From DASQBT01 sp035635075 (GTDB lineage: Bacteria; Pseudomonadota; Gammaproteobacteria; Burkholderiales; Thiobacillaceae), in assembly GCA_035635075.1 (NCBI GenBank), contig DASQBT010000023.1:1-23740 (forward strand): a stretch of DNA of 23,740 nt, given 5' to 3'. Position numbers and translations under genes: made by a program. The number at the start of each line of letters is the position of its first letter. Position 1 is the first letter of the stretch. A model generated the notes under the pieces. That model ran no database searches, was not told where the DNA came from, and saw only the letters and a program-made list of their open reading frames with translations. Of the stretch, positions 1 to 7,549 are shown piece by piece.

Positions 1-1
1 G

Positions 2-268
2 GAAAAATCCCAGGCCCAAATCAAGGACATAATCGAGTCCGCCTATGACCATGGTGCGGAGATGATCGTCACGCCATGCCCGCTGTGCCAAGCGAACGTG
101 GAGATCTATCAGGGCCACATCAACAAGAAATACAGCACCAAGTTCAATATCCCCGTGCTGTACTACAGTCAGCTGATGACCCTGGCATATGGCGGTTCGG
201 CCAAGGAGGCAGGCCTGGATGGACAGGTGATTCGCGCAAGGAAGCTGGAAGAATTTGCCGGCAAGTGA
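2..268 (+). CDS. hdrB: HdrB-like heterodisulfide reductase subunit B, C-terminal part (5' end outside window)
   Basis: Only the last 88 residues are visible; the reading frame is open from the window edge to a TGA at 266-268. The segment TPCPLCQANVE followed by a hydrophobic IPVLYYSQLMTLAYG stretch is the second half of a CCG (cysteine-rich) domain, which in HdrB proteins holds a non-cubane 4Fe-4S cluster for disulfide or sulfur chemistry. In sulfur-oxidising bacteria HdrB-like proteins belong to the sHdr complex, which oxidises sulfur carried on lipoate-binding proteins, and an hdrB copy commonly closes the sHdr gene cluster. No hdrA, hdrC, tusA or lbpA lies in this window, so sHdr membership is inferred. 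Alternatives are the HdrB-like subunit of a type E succinate dehydrogenase or of a GlcF-type enzyme, which share the CCG domain. Confidence 0.75.
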   Translation, partial: EKSQAQIKDIIESAYDHGAEMIVTPCPLCQANVEIYQGHINKKYSTKFNIPVLYYSQLMTLAYGGSAKEAGLDGQVIRARKLEEFAGK

Positions 269-365
269 GTCTGTTTCCCGGGGCGAAAGCGGGGCCTGTG
301 CCCTGTTTCCATTTCTGCACTTGGTGTACCTTAATGTGCTTGGACGCTTGAGGCAAGAATCTGAA

Positions 366-674
366 ATGAAAAGACCGGATACCTTTGACGAATTCCTGGA
401 CTTGGTGCATCAGGCGGTTTACGAAGTAGATGAATTGCGCGCCTGTATCGAGGATGACTACGAAGATATGGCTCGCTACATGCCGTTCCTGGACGGCCTG
501 GACAACCAGCTGCGTCAGCTCTTCACCGACATGACGGCAGGAAAATTCGAGAATTTTGGTATGGGTCGTGATCTGCCCTTCATGCCTATTTTGCTTCGGT
601 TCGAGCGCGACATCCCGTTCCGCGATCTGCTCCGTACCATCAATCAGACCTACCGCGAAGGGCTCCGAGTCTAG
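366..674 (+). CDS. small conserved-looking protein of unknown function (102 aa)
   Basis: I do not recognise the family. The 102-residue product is soluble, rich in acidic and aromatic residues and probably all helical (DLVHQAVYEVDELRACIEDD near the N-terminus). It has one cysteine, no signal peptide and no membrane segment. It follows the hdrB-like gene on the same strand after a 97-base gap and ends only 14 bases before the convergent Fur-family gene, so it may be the last gene of the upstream transcript. The ATG at 366 was chosen because residues before it (a longer frame from 255) look like translated spacer. GAGG lies about 12 bases upstream of the ATG, which is a rather long spacing. A role beside the Hdr-like complex is possible from position only. 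Confidence 0.6.
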   Translation: MKRPDTFDEFLDLVHQAVYEVDELRACIEDDYEDMARYMPFLDGLDNQLRQLFTDMTAGKFENFGMGRDLPFMPILLRFERDIPFRDLLRTINQTYREGLRV

Positions 675-688
675 CCCAGGCGGGTTAA

Positions 689-1102
689 TCAAGTAGTTTT
701 CCGACGTATCCGGACAATCAGGTCGATGCCCTCTGTCTCCATGCCTTCCGGCAAGGGCGGCAGGCCTTGTATGGTGACGCTTCTTGCATCGATATCGGTC
801 AATCGTCCGGAGTCTACCTGGAACAAATGGTGATGGGGCCGGGTGTTGGGATCGTAGAAGACCTTGCTGGGATCGACGATGACTTCCCGAATCAGTCCTT
901 TTTCCAGAAACAGATTGAGGGTGTTGTATACCGTGGCTTTGGAGGTTTCCGCGTAACGGTCGTTGACCGTGGTCATCACCTGATCGGCAGAGAGGTGTTC
1001 CTGTCTTGAGAACAGCGCGTAGGCGATCTCAATCCGCTGGTGGGTGGGATTGATGTCATGCGAGCGCAGCAGCTGCGCCATATTGTCCCGGGTATATTGC
1101 AT
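689..1102 (-). CDS. Fur-family metalloregulator, Irr/PerR-like (137 aa)
   Basis: This is a full-length Fur-superfamily repressor. It has an N-terminal winged helix (LRSHDINPTHQRIEIAYAL, then the recognition region SKATVYNTLNLF near residues 54-65) and a C-terminal dimerisation/metal domain with the HHHLF motif at residues 90-94. The 137-residue protein contains no cysteine at all, so the CxxC structural zinc sites of Fur, Zur and classic PerR are absent. That combination resembles Irr (haem/iron-responsive) and some PerR-like proteins. The start at 1102 is preferred over in-frame ATGs at 1147 and 1186 because a strong promoter (TAGACA, 16 bases, TATAAT, 1164-1137) would start RNA near 1130, downstream of those codons. 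The gene is divergent from hisD. Its sensing ligand (peroxide, iron or haem) cannot be told from sequence. Confidence 0.88.
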   Translation of the reverse strand: MQYTRDNMAQLLRSHDINPTHQRIEIAYALFSRQEHLSADQVMTTVNDRYAETSKATVYNTLNLFLEKGLIREVIVDPSKVFYDPNTRPHHHLFQVDSGRLTDIDARSVTIQGLPPLPEGMETEGIDLIVRIRRKTT

Positions 1103-1136
1103 GGCTGAAATTTGCCTTTGCCTAACTTCCCTGTTA

Positions 1137-1164
1137 ATTATATCCATAGTTTGGAATCTGTCTA
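1137..1164 (-). promoter_or_regulatory. sigma-70-type promoter of the Fur-family gene
   Basis: Read on the minus strand, TAGACA (1164-1159) is followed after 16 bases by a perfect TATAAT (1142-1137). The predicted RNA start is near 1130, leaving a leader of about 28 bases before the ATG at 1102. This supports 1102 as the true start of the regulator. Confidence 0.6.
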
Positions 1165-1166
1165 AA
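1150..1166. promoter_or_regulatory. candidate Irr/PerR-type operator
   Basis: The 17-base TTTGGAATCTGTCTAAA is an imperfect inverted repeat. Against the Irr box TTTAGAANNNTTCTAAA it matches 12 of 14 defined positions. It overlaps the -35 of the Fur-family gene's own promoter, the usual place for an autoregulatory operator. Calling it an operator is an inference from the match and the position. Confidence 0.45.
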
Positions 1167-1214
1167 TACCCACAGTACTCCCGCATGTCAGCCAGGTATT
1201 GCGGTAAAGGCCTT

Positions 1215-1220
1215 TATAAT
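1215..1220 (+). promoter_or_regulatory. candidate -10 box for the his operon
   Basis: A perfect TATAAT lies 28 bases before the hisD GTG. No good -35 hexamer sits 15-18 bases upstream, so this would be a weak or activator-dependent promoter. It is the only plausible promoter in the Fur-hisD divergent gap on this strand. Confidence 0.4.
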
Positions 1221-1248
1221 CCCCAATTTACTTGGTCCAGCCTTCCCC

Positions 1249-2550
1249 GTGATTAAGCCTGCCCGCCTCGACAGCACCCAGCCGGATTTCCTCGCCAGAC
1301 TCGACCGTCTGTTGCACTTTGACGAAGCTACCGACACCTCCATTGAAACTACCGTGGCGGGAATTCTGGCTGAGGTGAGGCGCCGGGGCGACGCGGCAGT
1401 CCTTGAATACACCGAAAAATTTGACCGACTGGCGGCCGTATCGATGGCGGATCTGGAGCTTCCTCGAGCACGTTTGGAGGAGGCTTTGCTCGCGCTGCCG
1501 GGCGAGCGTCGCGCTGCTTTGGAAGCAGCAGCAGAACGGGTGCGCCGTTATCACGAGCGCCAGGTTCAGGTCTCCTGGACCTATACGGAAGAAGACGGCA
1601 CTCTGCTGGGCCAGCAGGTGACCGCGCTTGACCGGGTGGGCTTGTACGTTCCCGGCGGCAAGGCTGCCTACCCTTCCTCGGTGCTGATGAACGCCATTCC
1701 TGCCAAGGTGGCGGGTGTATCTGAACTCGTCATGGTGGTGCCCACCCCCGGGGGGGAGCAGAATGATCTGGTCCTTGCGGCGGCTGCGATCGTGGGCGTG
1801 GATAGGGTATTTACCATCGGGGGCGCCCAAGCCGTCGCGGCGCTGGCGTTCGGAACCCAAAGCATCCCACAGGTGGACAAGATCGTCGGGCCGGGCAATG
1901 CCTACGTGGCTGCAGCCAAGCGCCGGGTGTTCGGCACGGTGGGGATAGACATGATCGCCGGGCCATCGGAAATCCTGGTGATTTGCGACGGCAAAACCCA
2001 TCCGGACTGGATCGCCATGGACCTGTTTTCCCAGGCCGAACACGATGAACTGGCTCAGGCGATCCTGCTGTCACCCGATGCAGCCTTTCTCGATGCAGTC
2101 GAAATGTCCATGCATAGCTTGGCGAATGACATGCCGCGCAACAAAGTGATTGAGACTTCTCTGAACACCCGGGGGGCGCTGATCAAGACCCGTGATCTCA
2201 ACGAGGCAGCCGAAATTTCCAACCGCATTGCCCCGGAGCATCTGGAACTCTCGGTGGAAGACCCGCTTGCACTGAGCGAACAAATCCGCCACGCTGGCGC
2301 GATATTCATGGGCCGCAATACCTGCGAGGCCTTGGGTGATTACTGCGCGGGACCCAACCACGTGCTGCCGACCTCTCGCACTGCGCGGTTTTCCTCGCCG
2401 TTGGGAGTGTATGACTTTCAGAAGCGCTCAAGCCTCATCATGGTTTCCCCCGCCGGCGCCCAAACGCTTGGCCGCATTGCTGCAACCCTGGCCGAAGGTG
2501 AAGGACTGCAGGCGCATGCGCGATCTGCTGCATATCGCCTGCATCGCTGA
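1249..2550 (+). CDS. hisD: histidinol dehydrogenase
   Basis: Zinc enzyme that performs the last two steps of histidine synthesis, oxidising L-histidinol to L-histidine with two NAD+. The 433-residue product is full length. Visible signatures are the GPGNAYVAAAKR nucleotide-binding stretch, the metal ligands Q262 and H265 in FSQAEHDEL, the catalytic E330-H331 pair in IAPEHLEL, and the C-terminal GPNHVLPTSRTARFSSPLGV block. The start is a GTG with no clear Shine-Dalgarno sequence but the usual N-terminal length. It is the first gene of the his run; hisC follows after 12 bases. In many betaproteobacteria hisG, often with murA, precedes hisD, whereas here a Fur-family gene and an hdrB-like gene do. 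Confidence 0.98.
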   Translation: MIKPARLDSTQPDFLARLDRLLHFDEATDTSIETTVAGILAEVRRRGDAAVLEYTEKFDRLAAVSMADLELPRARLEEALLALPGERRAALEAAAERVRRYHERQVQVSWTYTEEDGTLLGQQVTALDRVGLYVPGGKAAYPSSVLMNAIPAKVAGVSELVMVVPTPGGEQNDLVLAAAAIVGVDRVFTIGGAQAVAALAFGTQSIPQVDKIVGPGNAYVAAAKRRVFGTVGIDMIAGPSEILVICDGKTHPDWIAMDLFSQAEHDELAQAILLSPDAAFLDAVEMSMHSLANDMPRNKVIETSLNTRGALIKTRDLNEAAEISNRIAPEHLELSVEDPLALSEQIRHAGAIFMGRNTCEALGDYCAGPNHVLPTSRTARFSSPLGVYDFQKRSSLIMVSPAGAQTLGRIAATLAEGEGLQAHARSAAYRLHR

Positions 2551-2562
2551 AAAGGGAAAACT

Positions 2563-3624
2563 GTGAGTCGCTACTGGAGCGCTGTGGTGCACGGCCTCAC
2601 GCCCTATGTTCCTGGCGAACAGCCCCGGCTCGACAAACTAGTCAAGCTCAACACCAATGAAAACCCCTATCCACCCAGTCCCAGAGTGCTGGAAGTCTTG
2701 CGCGCGGAAGCAACAGACAACCTCAGGTTATATCCTGATCCAACTGCCGGCCGTCTGCGCGACGCGATTGCCGGGTTCCACGGGGTGAGTCCGGATCAGG
2801 TCTTTGTTGGCAATGGCTCGGACGAGGTTCTGGCCCACGCATTCCTGGCCCTGCTCAAGCATGATGAGCCGATCCTGTTTCCGGATGTCACCTACAGCTT
2901 CTATCCGGTCTATTGCAAGCTTTATGGCATCGTCTACCAGGAAATCCGTCTGACCGAAAACTTCGAGATTTGCATCGACGATTATCCGACCGTCAATGGC
3001 GGAATCATTTTTCCCAATCCCAATGCGCCGACCGGGTGCTTGCTGCCCTTGTCCGAGATTGAGCGGCTGTTGCAGATAAATACCGGGTCCGTAGTGGTGA
3101 TAGACGAGGCATACATCGACTTTGGTGGCGCGTCTGCCGTCAAGCTGGTGAGGCGCTATCCGCAGTTGCTGGTCGTGCGTACGCTGTCGAAATCACATTC
3201 GCTCGCCGGCTTGCGGGTAGGCTATGCGATCGGCCAAGAGGACTTGGTCGAGGGTCTGGTGAGGGTCAAGGACAGCTTTAATTCCTATCCGCTCGACCGT
3301 TTCGCCCAGGCCGGCGCCGCCGTGTCAATGCTGGATCGCGCCTATTTTGAGCAGACCCGGCACAAGGTCATGGCGACGCGCGCTCGCCTGAGCGATGAAT
3401 TGAACAAGCTGGGTTTTGAAGTGCTGCCCTCGGCGGCCAATTTCATTCTTGCGCGACACCCCGCCCACGATGGTGCCGAGTTGACGGCCCGGCTGCGCGA
3501 GCGCAGCATTATCGTGCGCCACTTCAAGCGGCCCCAGCGCATCGCGCAGTTTCTGCGCATCACGGTCGGAACTGATGCACAATGTGAAGCGCTGGTTTCA
3601 GCGTTGAAGGACATCCTGGCCTGA
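2563..3624 (+). CDS. hisC: histidinol-phosphate aminotransferase
   Basis: PLP enzyme converting imidazole acetol phosphate and glutamate to histidinol phosphate and 2-oxoglutarate. The 353 residues match a class I/II aminotransferase: KLNTNENPYPPSP at the N-terminus, FVGNGSDEVL for the phosphate pocket, NPNAPTG, VIDEAYIDF with the PLP-contacting aspartate, and the Schiff-base lysine K210 in RTLSKSHSLAGLRVGYA. The start is GTG with a good AAAAGGGA ribosome site just upstream. It lies 12 bases after hisD. A 59-base gap before hisB is the widest in the his run; I see no convincing promoter there. Confidence 0.98.
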   Translation: MSRYWSAVVHGLTPYVPGEQPRLDKLVKLNTNENPYPPSPRVLEVLRAEATDNLRLYPDPTAGRLRDAIAGFHGVSPDQVFVGNGSDEVLAHAFLALLKHDEPILFPDVTYSFYPVYCKLYGIVYQEIRLTENFEICIDDYPTVNGGIIFPNPNAPTGCLLPLSEIERLLQINTGSVVVIDEAYIDFGGASAVKLVRRYPQLLVVRTLSKSHSLAGLRVGYAIGQEDLVEGLVRVKDSFNSYPLDRFAQAGAAVSMLDRAYFEQTRHKVMATRARLSDELNKLGFEVLPSAANFILARHPAHDGAELTARLRERSIIVRHFKRPQRIAQFLRITVGTDAQCEALVSALKDILA

Positions 3625-3683
3625 TCACCGTAAGCCGCTTCAAGCCTGGTTTAAGATAAAACAAGACATCGCCAAGTGTATCC

Positions 3684-4271
3684 ATGCGAACCGCTCAAAT
3701 TACCCGCAACACCCTGGAAACCCAGATTGTCTTGACCCTTAATCTGGACGGCAGCGGCAAGACCAGTCTTAACACCGGGGTGCCGTTTTTCGACCACATG
3801 CTTGATCAGATTGGCCGCCATGGGCTGATCGATCTGGATGTCCAGGCCAAAGGCGATCTAAATGTCGATGCACACCACACTGTGGAAGACGTGGGGATTA
3901 CGTTCGGCCAGGCTATCGCCAAGGCCTTGGAAGACAAGAAGGGCATCCGCCGCTATGGCTATGCCTATGTACCGCTGGACGAGGCGCTGTCCCGGGTAGT
4001 GATCGACCTGTCGGGCCGCCCCGGTCTGGAATACCACGTCGACTACACACGGGCGCGGATCGGCGACTTCGATGTCGATCTGTTTCTCGAATTTTTCCGT
4101 GGCTTTGTCAATCACGCAGCCGTGACCTTGCACATCGACAACCTGCGCGGAATCAACGCCCACCACCAAGCGGAGACGATCTTCAAAGCCTTTGGCCGCG
4201 CATTGCGCATGGCGGTCGAGGCTGATTCGAGGATGGGAGACGTGCTCCCTTCCACCAAGGGCGCTCTGTGA
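3684..4271 (+). CDS. hisB: imidazoleglycerol-phosphate dehydratase
   Basis: Manganese enzyme that dehydrates imidazoleglycerol phosphate to imidazole acetol phosphate. The 195 residues equal the monofunctional form; there is no N-terminal histidinol-phosphate phosphatase domain as in enterobacterial HisB, so that phosphatase must be encoded elsewhere. The two metal-binding repeats are visible: DHMLDQIGRHGL with HHTVED (from residue 64), then the later HIDNLRGINAHHQAETIFKA region. The stop TGA overlaps the hisH GTG by four bases (GTGA), which suggests translational coupling. Confidence 0.98.
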   Translation: MRTAQITRNTLETQIVLTLNLDGSGKTSLNTGVPFFDHMLDQIGRHGLIDLDVQAKGDLNVDAHHTVEDVGITFGQAIAKALEDKKGIRRYGYAYVPLDEALSRVVIDLSGRPGLEYHVDYTRARIGDFDVDLFLEFFRGFVNHAAVTLHIDNLRGINAHHQAETIFKAFGRALRMAVEADSRMGDVLPSTKGAL

Positions 4272-4960
4272 GCGTTCAACCGGATATTGCCGTGATCGAT
4301 TACGGCATGGGCAACCTGAAATCGGTTTCCAAGGCATTGGAGCATGTGGCGCCATCGGCCTCGGTAGCCGTTACCTCGGATGCCTCCACCATTCTTGCGG
4401 CGTCAAGGGTGGTTTTCCCCGGACAGGGCGCGGCGCGCGACTGCATACGGGAAATCGACAGCCGCGGCTTGCGAAATGTGATTGTGGAGGCGGCGAAGAC
4501 GAAACCCTTTCTGGGCATCTGCATGGGTTTGCAGGTCCTGTTCGAATATAGCGAAGAGGGTGACACGCCGTGCCTGGGAATTTTCCCGGGCGGGGTTACG
4601 CGCTTTCCACACGATGCCATGCATGACGACAAGGGTGAAAAGCTCAAGGTGCCGCACATGGGTTGGAATAACGTATTCCGGGTCGCGGGTCATCCACTCT
4701 GGGCAGGGATCGAGGATGGCAGCCGGTTCTATTTCGTCCACAGCTATTTTGTTCAGCCGGCCGACCAGGAAATCATCGCGGGCCGTGCCCATTATCCTTT
4801 CCCATTCACATGTGCGGTGGCCTCGGATAATATCTTTGCTGTGCAGTTTCATCCCGAAAAGAGCGCCGACGCCGGGCTCGACCTGCTCGCTAACTTCATA
4901 AGTTGGGATCCCTTCAACAGGATTGCTGCCTGCGATCTGGCGACGGGAGCCTGTGCCTAA
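4268..4960 (+). CDS. hisH: imidazole glycerol phosphate synthase, glutaminase subunit
   Basis: Class I glutamine amidotransferase that feeds ammonia through HisF in the IGP synthase heterodimer. Seen in the 230 residues: DYGMGNLKSV at the N-terminus, FPGQGA for the oxyanion strand, the nucleophile C85 in FLGICMGLQ, and the His-Glu pair in FHPEKS. GTG start, overlapping hisB by four bases. After the normal family end (NFISWDP) there is a tail of about 15 residues (FNRIAACDLATGACA) that most homologues lack. The 24-base gap to hisA has no obvious ribosome site. Confidence 0.97.
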   Translation: MSVQPDIAVIDYGMGNLKSVSKALEHVAPSASVAVTSDASTILAASRVVFPGQGAARDCIREIDSRGLRNVIVEAAKTKPFLGICMGLQVLFEYSEEGDTPCLGIFPGGVTRFPHDAMHDDKGEKLKVPHMGWNNVFRVAGHPLWAGIEDGSRFYFVHSYFVQPADQEIIAGRAHYPFPFTCAVASDNIFAVQFHPEKSADAGLDLLANFISWDPFNRIAACDLATGACA

Positions 4961-4984
4961 CAACCTCAACCTGCCTTACTTATC

Positions 4985-5740
4985 ATGCTGATCATTCCCG
5001 CCATCGACCTCAAGGACGGTCACTGTGTGCGCCTGGAACAGGGCGAAATGAACACAGCGACGGTATTTTCCGAACAGCCTGCCGCGATGGCCCGGCATTG
5101 GGTGGGCCAGGGTGGGCGGCGCCTGCATCTGGTGGACCTTAATGGCGCATTTGCAGGCAAGCCTGTGAATGAGGAAGCCATCCAGGCTATCGTCAAGGAA
5201 TTGAATGACGAGATTCCGGTGCAACTGGGCGGCGGAATCCGCGACCTTGCCACGATTGAACGCTACCTTGATGATGGCATACGCTATGTCATTATCGGTA
5301 CGGCGGCAGTGAAAAACCCTGGCTTTCTGCACGAAGCGTGCGATGCGTTTCCGGGCCACGTGATGGTGGGACTGGACGCCAAGGACGGCAAGGTGGCGGT
5401 GGAAGGCTGGTCCAAGCTTACCGGCCATGATGTGGTGGACTTGGCCAAACGTTTCGAGGATTACGGGGTGGAAGCGGTTATTTACACGGACATAGGCCGG
5501 GACGGCATGTTGAACGGGGTGAACGTCGAGGCGACGGTTCGCCTGGCCCGAGCGCTGCATATACCCGTGATTGCCAGTGGTGGCGTGACCAATCTGGACG
5601 ACGTGCGCAATCTAAGCGCGGTGGCTGGGGAAGGCATCATGGGCGCCATTACCGGGCGGGCAATTTATCAGGGCACGCTGAACTTCACACAGGCCCAGAA
5701 ACTGGCGGACGAACTGGCTGGCAGCGTATTTGGAGAATAG
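4985..5740 (+). CDS. hisA: ProFAR isomerase (phosphoribosylformimino-5-aminoimidazole carboxamide ribotide isomerase)
   Basis: TIM-barrel enzyme performing the Amadori rearrangement ProFAR to PRFAR. The 251-residue product shows the half-barrel duplication shared with HisF: AIDLKDGHCVRL with the catalytic D8, the strand-5 aspartate D131 in VGLDAKDG, and phosphate-binding loops GGGIRD and SGGVTN. YTDIGRDGML is also family-typical. It sits between hisH and hisF, the conserved order for this block. Confidence 0.98.
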   Translation: MLIIPAIDLKDGHCVRLEQGEMNTATVFSEQPAAMARHWVGQGGRRLHLVDLNGAFAGKPVNEEAIQAIVKELNDEIPVQLGGGIRDLATIERYLDDGIRYVIIGTAAVKNPGFLHEACDAFPGHVMVGLDAKDGKVAVEGWSKLTGHDVVDLAKRFEDYGVEAVIYTDIGRDGMLNGVNVEATVRLARALHIPVIASGGVTNLDDVRNLSAVAGEGIMGAITGRAIYQGTLNFTQAQKLADELAGSVFGE

Positions 5741-5741
5741 G

Positions 5742-6497
5742 GTGCTGGCCAAGCGCATCATTCCCTGTTTGGACGTGACGGCCGGACGCGTCGTTAAAGG
5801 CGTCAATTTCGTTGAACTGAAGGATGCGGGTGATCCGGTCGAAATCTCCCGACGCTACAACGATGCCGGCGCAGATGAACTGACCTTCCTGGATATCACG
5901 GCCAGCTCGGATGATCGTGATCTCATACTGCACATCATTGAAGACGTGGCATCCCAGGTGTTTATTCCTCTGACCGTCGGCGGAGGAGTGCGCAAGGTTG
6001 AGGATGTGCGGCGCCTGCTCAATGCCGGTGCAGACAAGGTTGGCATTAATACCGCGGCCGTGGCCGATCCGCAGCTTGTGGTAGACGCCACGGATTATTT
6101 CGGCGCGCAGTGTATCGTGGTGGCGATCGACGCCAAACGCACGGGTGACCACTGGGAGGTCTTTACCCACGGGGGACGCAAGCCCACCGGACTGGATGCG
6201 ATCGAATGGGCCAGGAAGATGGAGAGTTCGGGTGCCGGAGAACTGCTTCTCACCTCCATGGACCGGGATGGAACCAAGAGCGGGTTTGACCTGGAACTGA
6301 CCCGCCGGATTTCCGATGCGGTCGATATCCCCATTATCGCCAGCGGCGGAGTGGGCAATCTCCAGCACCTGGTGGACGGCGTCCAGCAAGGCCATGCGGA
6401 TGCGGTTCTCGCGGCCAGTATCTTTCACTTTGGTGAATTTACTGTGATCGAAGCCAAACGCTATATGAAGCAGCACGGCATCGAGGTTCGTCTGTGA
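5742..6497 (+). CDS. hisF: imidazole glycerol phosphate synthase, cyclase subunit
   Basis: TIM-barrel cyclase that combines PRFAR with ammonia from HisH to give IGP and AICAR. The catalytic aspartates are D11 (MLAKRIIPCLDV) and D130 (VVAIDAKRT); the phosphate loops GGGVRK and SGGVGN are present. The GTG at 5742 was chosen over an in-frame TTG at 5730 because it gives the invariant family N-terminus and has GGAG six bases upstream, inside the last codons of hisA. With this start it begins one base after the hisA stop. 251 residues, full length. Confidence 0.97.
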   Translation: MLAKRIIPCLDVTAGRVVKGVNFVELKDAGDPVEISRRYNDAGADELTFLDITASSDDRDLILHIIEDVASQVFIPLTVGGGVRKVEDVRRLLNAGADKVGINTAAVADPQLVVDATDYFGAQCIVVAIDAKRTGDHWEVFTHGGRKPTGLDAIEWARKMESSGAGELLLTSMDRDGTKSGFDLELTRRISDAVDIPIIASGGVGNLQHLVDGVQQGHADAVLAASIFHFGEFTVIEAKRYMKQHGIEVRL

Positions 6498-6880
6498 GCG
6501 GCTGGCTCGATGCGGTGCACTGGGATCAAGACGGGTTGGTGCCGGCAATTGCCCAGGACGCCGCAAGCGGACGCATCCTCATGGTAGCCTGGATGAACCG
6601 GGAAGCGCTTGCGTTAACGGTGGAAAAGGGCGAGGCAGTATACTGGTCGAGATCTCGCAACCGGCTCTGGCATAAGGGCGAAGAGTCCGGCCATACGCAA
6701 AAGGTGAGCGAAGTCCGCCTGGATTGTGACGAAGATGTCATTGTGCTGAAAGTGGAACAGCACGGGGGGATCGCCTGCCACACTGGCCGGCAATCCTGTT
6801 TCTATCGGGTGTTGAGAGAGGGTGCCTGGGTGGCGGTGGATCCGGTATTGAAGGACCCAAAGGACATATATCAGCCATGA
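6494..6880 (+). CDS. hisI: phosphoribosyl-AMP cyclohydrolase
   Basis: Zinc enzyme opening the adenine ring of PR-AMP to give ProFAR. The 128-residue stand-alone form has the metal and substrate motifs: ILMVAWMNREAL, YWSRSRNRLWHKGEESGHTQ, RLDCDEDVI and CHTGRQSCFYR with the zinc cysteines. GTG start, four-base GTGA overlap with hisF. The next gene encodes the separate pyrophosphohydrolase, so HisI and HisE are not fused here as they are in enteric bacteria. Confidence 0.98.
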   Translation: MSGWLDAVHWDQDGLVPAIAQDAASGRILMVAWMNREALALTVEKGEAVYWSRSRNRLWHKGEESGHTQKVSEVRLDCDEDVIVLKVEQHGGIACHTGRQSCFYRVLREGAWVAVDPVLKDPKDIYQP

Positions 6881-7197
6881 GTTCGGACATCCTGCAGCGT
6901 CTGACTGAAACGCTGGAAGCCCGCAAGGGGGCTGATCCGAAATCGTCTTATGTTGCGAGCCTCTACGCCAAGGGACTGGATGCTATCCTTAAAAAGGTAG
7001 GCGAAGAAGCAACCGAGACCGTCATGGCGGCCAAGGACGGGCAGAACGAAAAGATCATCTACGAAGTGGCCGATCTGTGGTTTCATACGCTGATCCTGCT
7101 GGCAAGCCGGGGCCTGCGCGCTCAGGACGTTCTCATGGAACTTGCCCGGCGCGAGGGCATGTCCGGTATTGAGGAAAAGGCATCGAGAAAATCATGA
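6877..7197 (+). CDS. hisE: phosphoribosyl-ATP pyrophosphohydrolase
   Basis: Hydrolyses PR-ATP to PR-AMP and pyrophosphate, the second step of the pathway. The 106-residue all-alpha MazG-like protein carries SYVASLYAKGLDAILKKVGE and the metal-binding EEATETVMAAKD and YEVADLWFHTLILL helices. ATG start overlapping hisI by four bases (ATGA); its own TGA overlaps the next gene by four bases in the same manner. Confidence 0.97.
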   Translation: MSSDILQRLTETLEARKGADPKSSYVASLYAKGLDAILKKVGEEATETVMAAKDGQNEKIIYEVADLWFHTLILLASRGLRAQDVLMELARREGMSGIEEKASRKS

Positions 7198-7529
7198 ACG
7201 AATGCATTTTCTGCAAGATCATAGCGGGACAGGTGCCATGCAGGAAAGTGTACGAAGACGATGAAATCCTGGCCTTTCACGACATTCATCCCTTCGCGCG
7301 GGTTCATTTCATGCTCATCCCCAAGGACCATATTCCGTCGCTTGCGGATTGCGGTCCAGAACATGAAGGGATACTCGGTCGGATACTGACGCTTGCACCC
7401 AGGCTGGCCAGGGAGCATGGACTGGAGGCCGGGTTTAAGACCCTGATCAACACCGGGCGCGGTGGTGGACAGGAAGTGTTTCATATTCACGTTCACGTGT
7501 TTGGCGGCGGCGAACCCAGTCGCACCTGA
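7194..7529 (+). CDS. hinT: HIT-family purine nucleotide phosphoramidase (HinT-like)
   Basis: A 111-residue HIT domain protein, with CIFCKIIAGQVP at the N-terminus and the catalytic histidine triad HIHVHVFGG (H97, H99, H101) near the C-terminus. The family hydrolyses AMP-lysine and AMP-phosphoramidate; the cellular substrate is not clear. It overlaps hisE by four bases (ATGA) and lies 20 bases before tatA. The his-hinT-tat order is common in betaproteobacteria, so the linkage is conserved synteny and does not by itself show a joint function. Confidence 0.93.
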   Translation: MNECIFCKIIAGQVPCRKVYEDDEILAFHDIHPFARVHFMLIPKDHIPSLADCGPEHEGILGRILTLAPRLAREHGLEAGFKTLINTGRGGGQEVFHIHVHVFGGGEPSRT

Positions 7530-7549
7530 CCGAACCAAGGAGACTTACC

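Noticed and set aside
1103..1186. Longer N-terminus for the Fur-family protein (ATG at 1186 or 1147)
   Set aside because: Both codons lie upstream of the predicted RNA start near 1130 and would place the promoter and operator inside the coding region.
3625..3683. Internal promoter before hisB
   Set aside because: The gap is the widest in the his run and contains TAAGAT-like bases, but no -35 hexamer at proper spacing was found.
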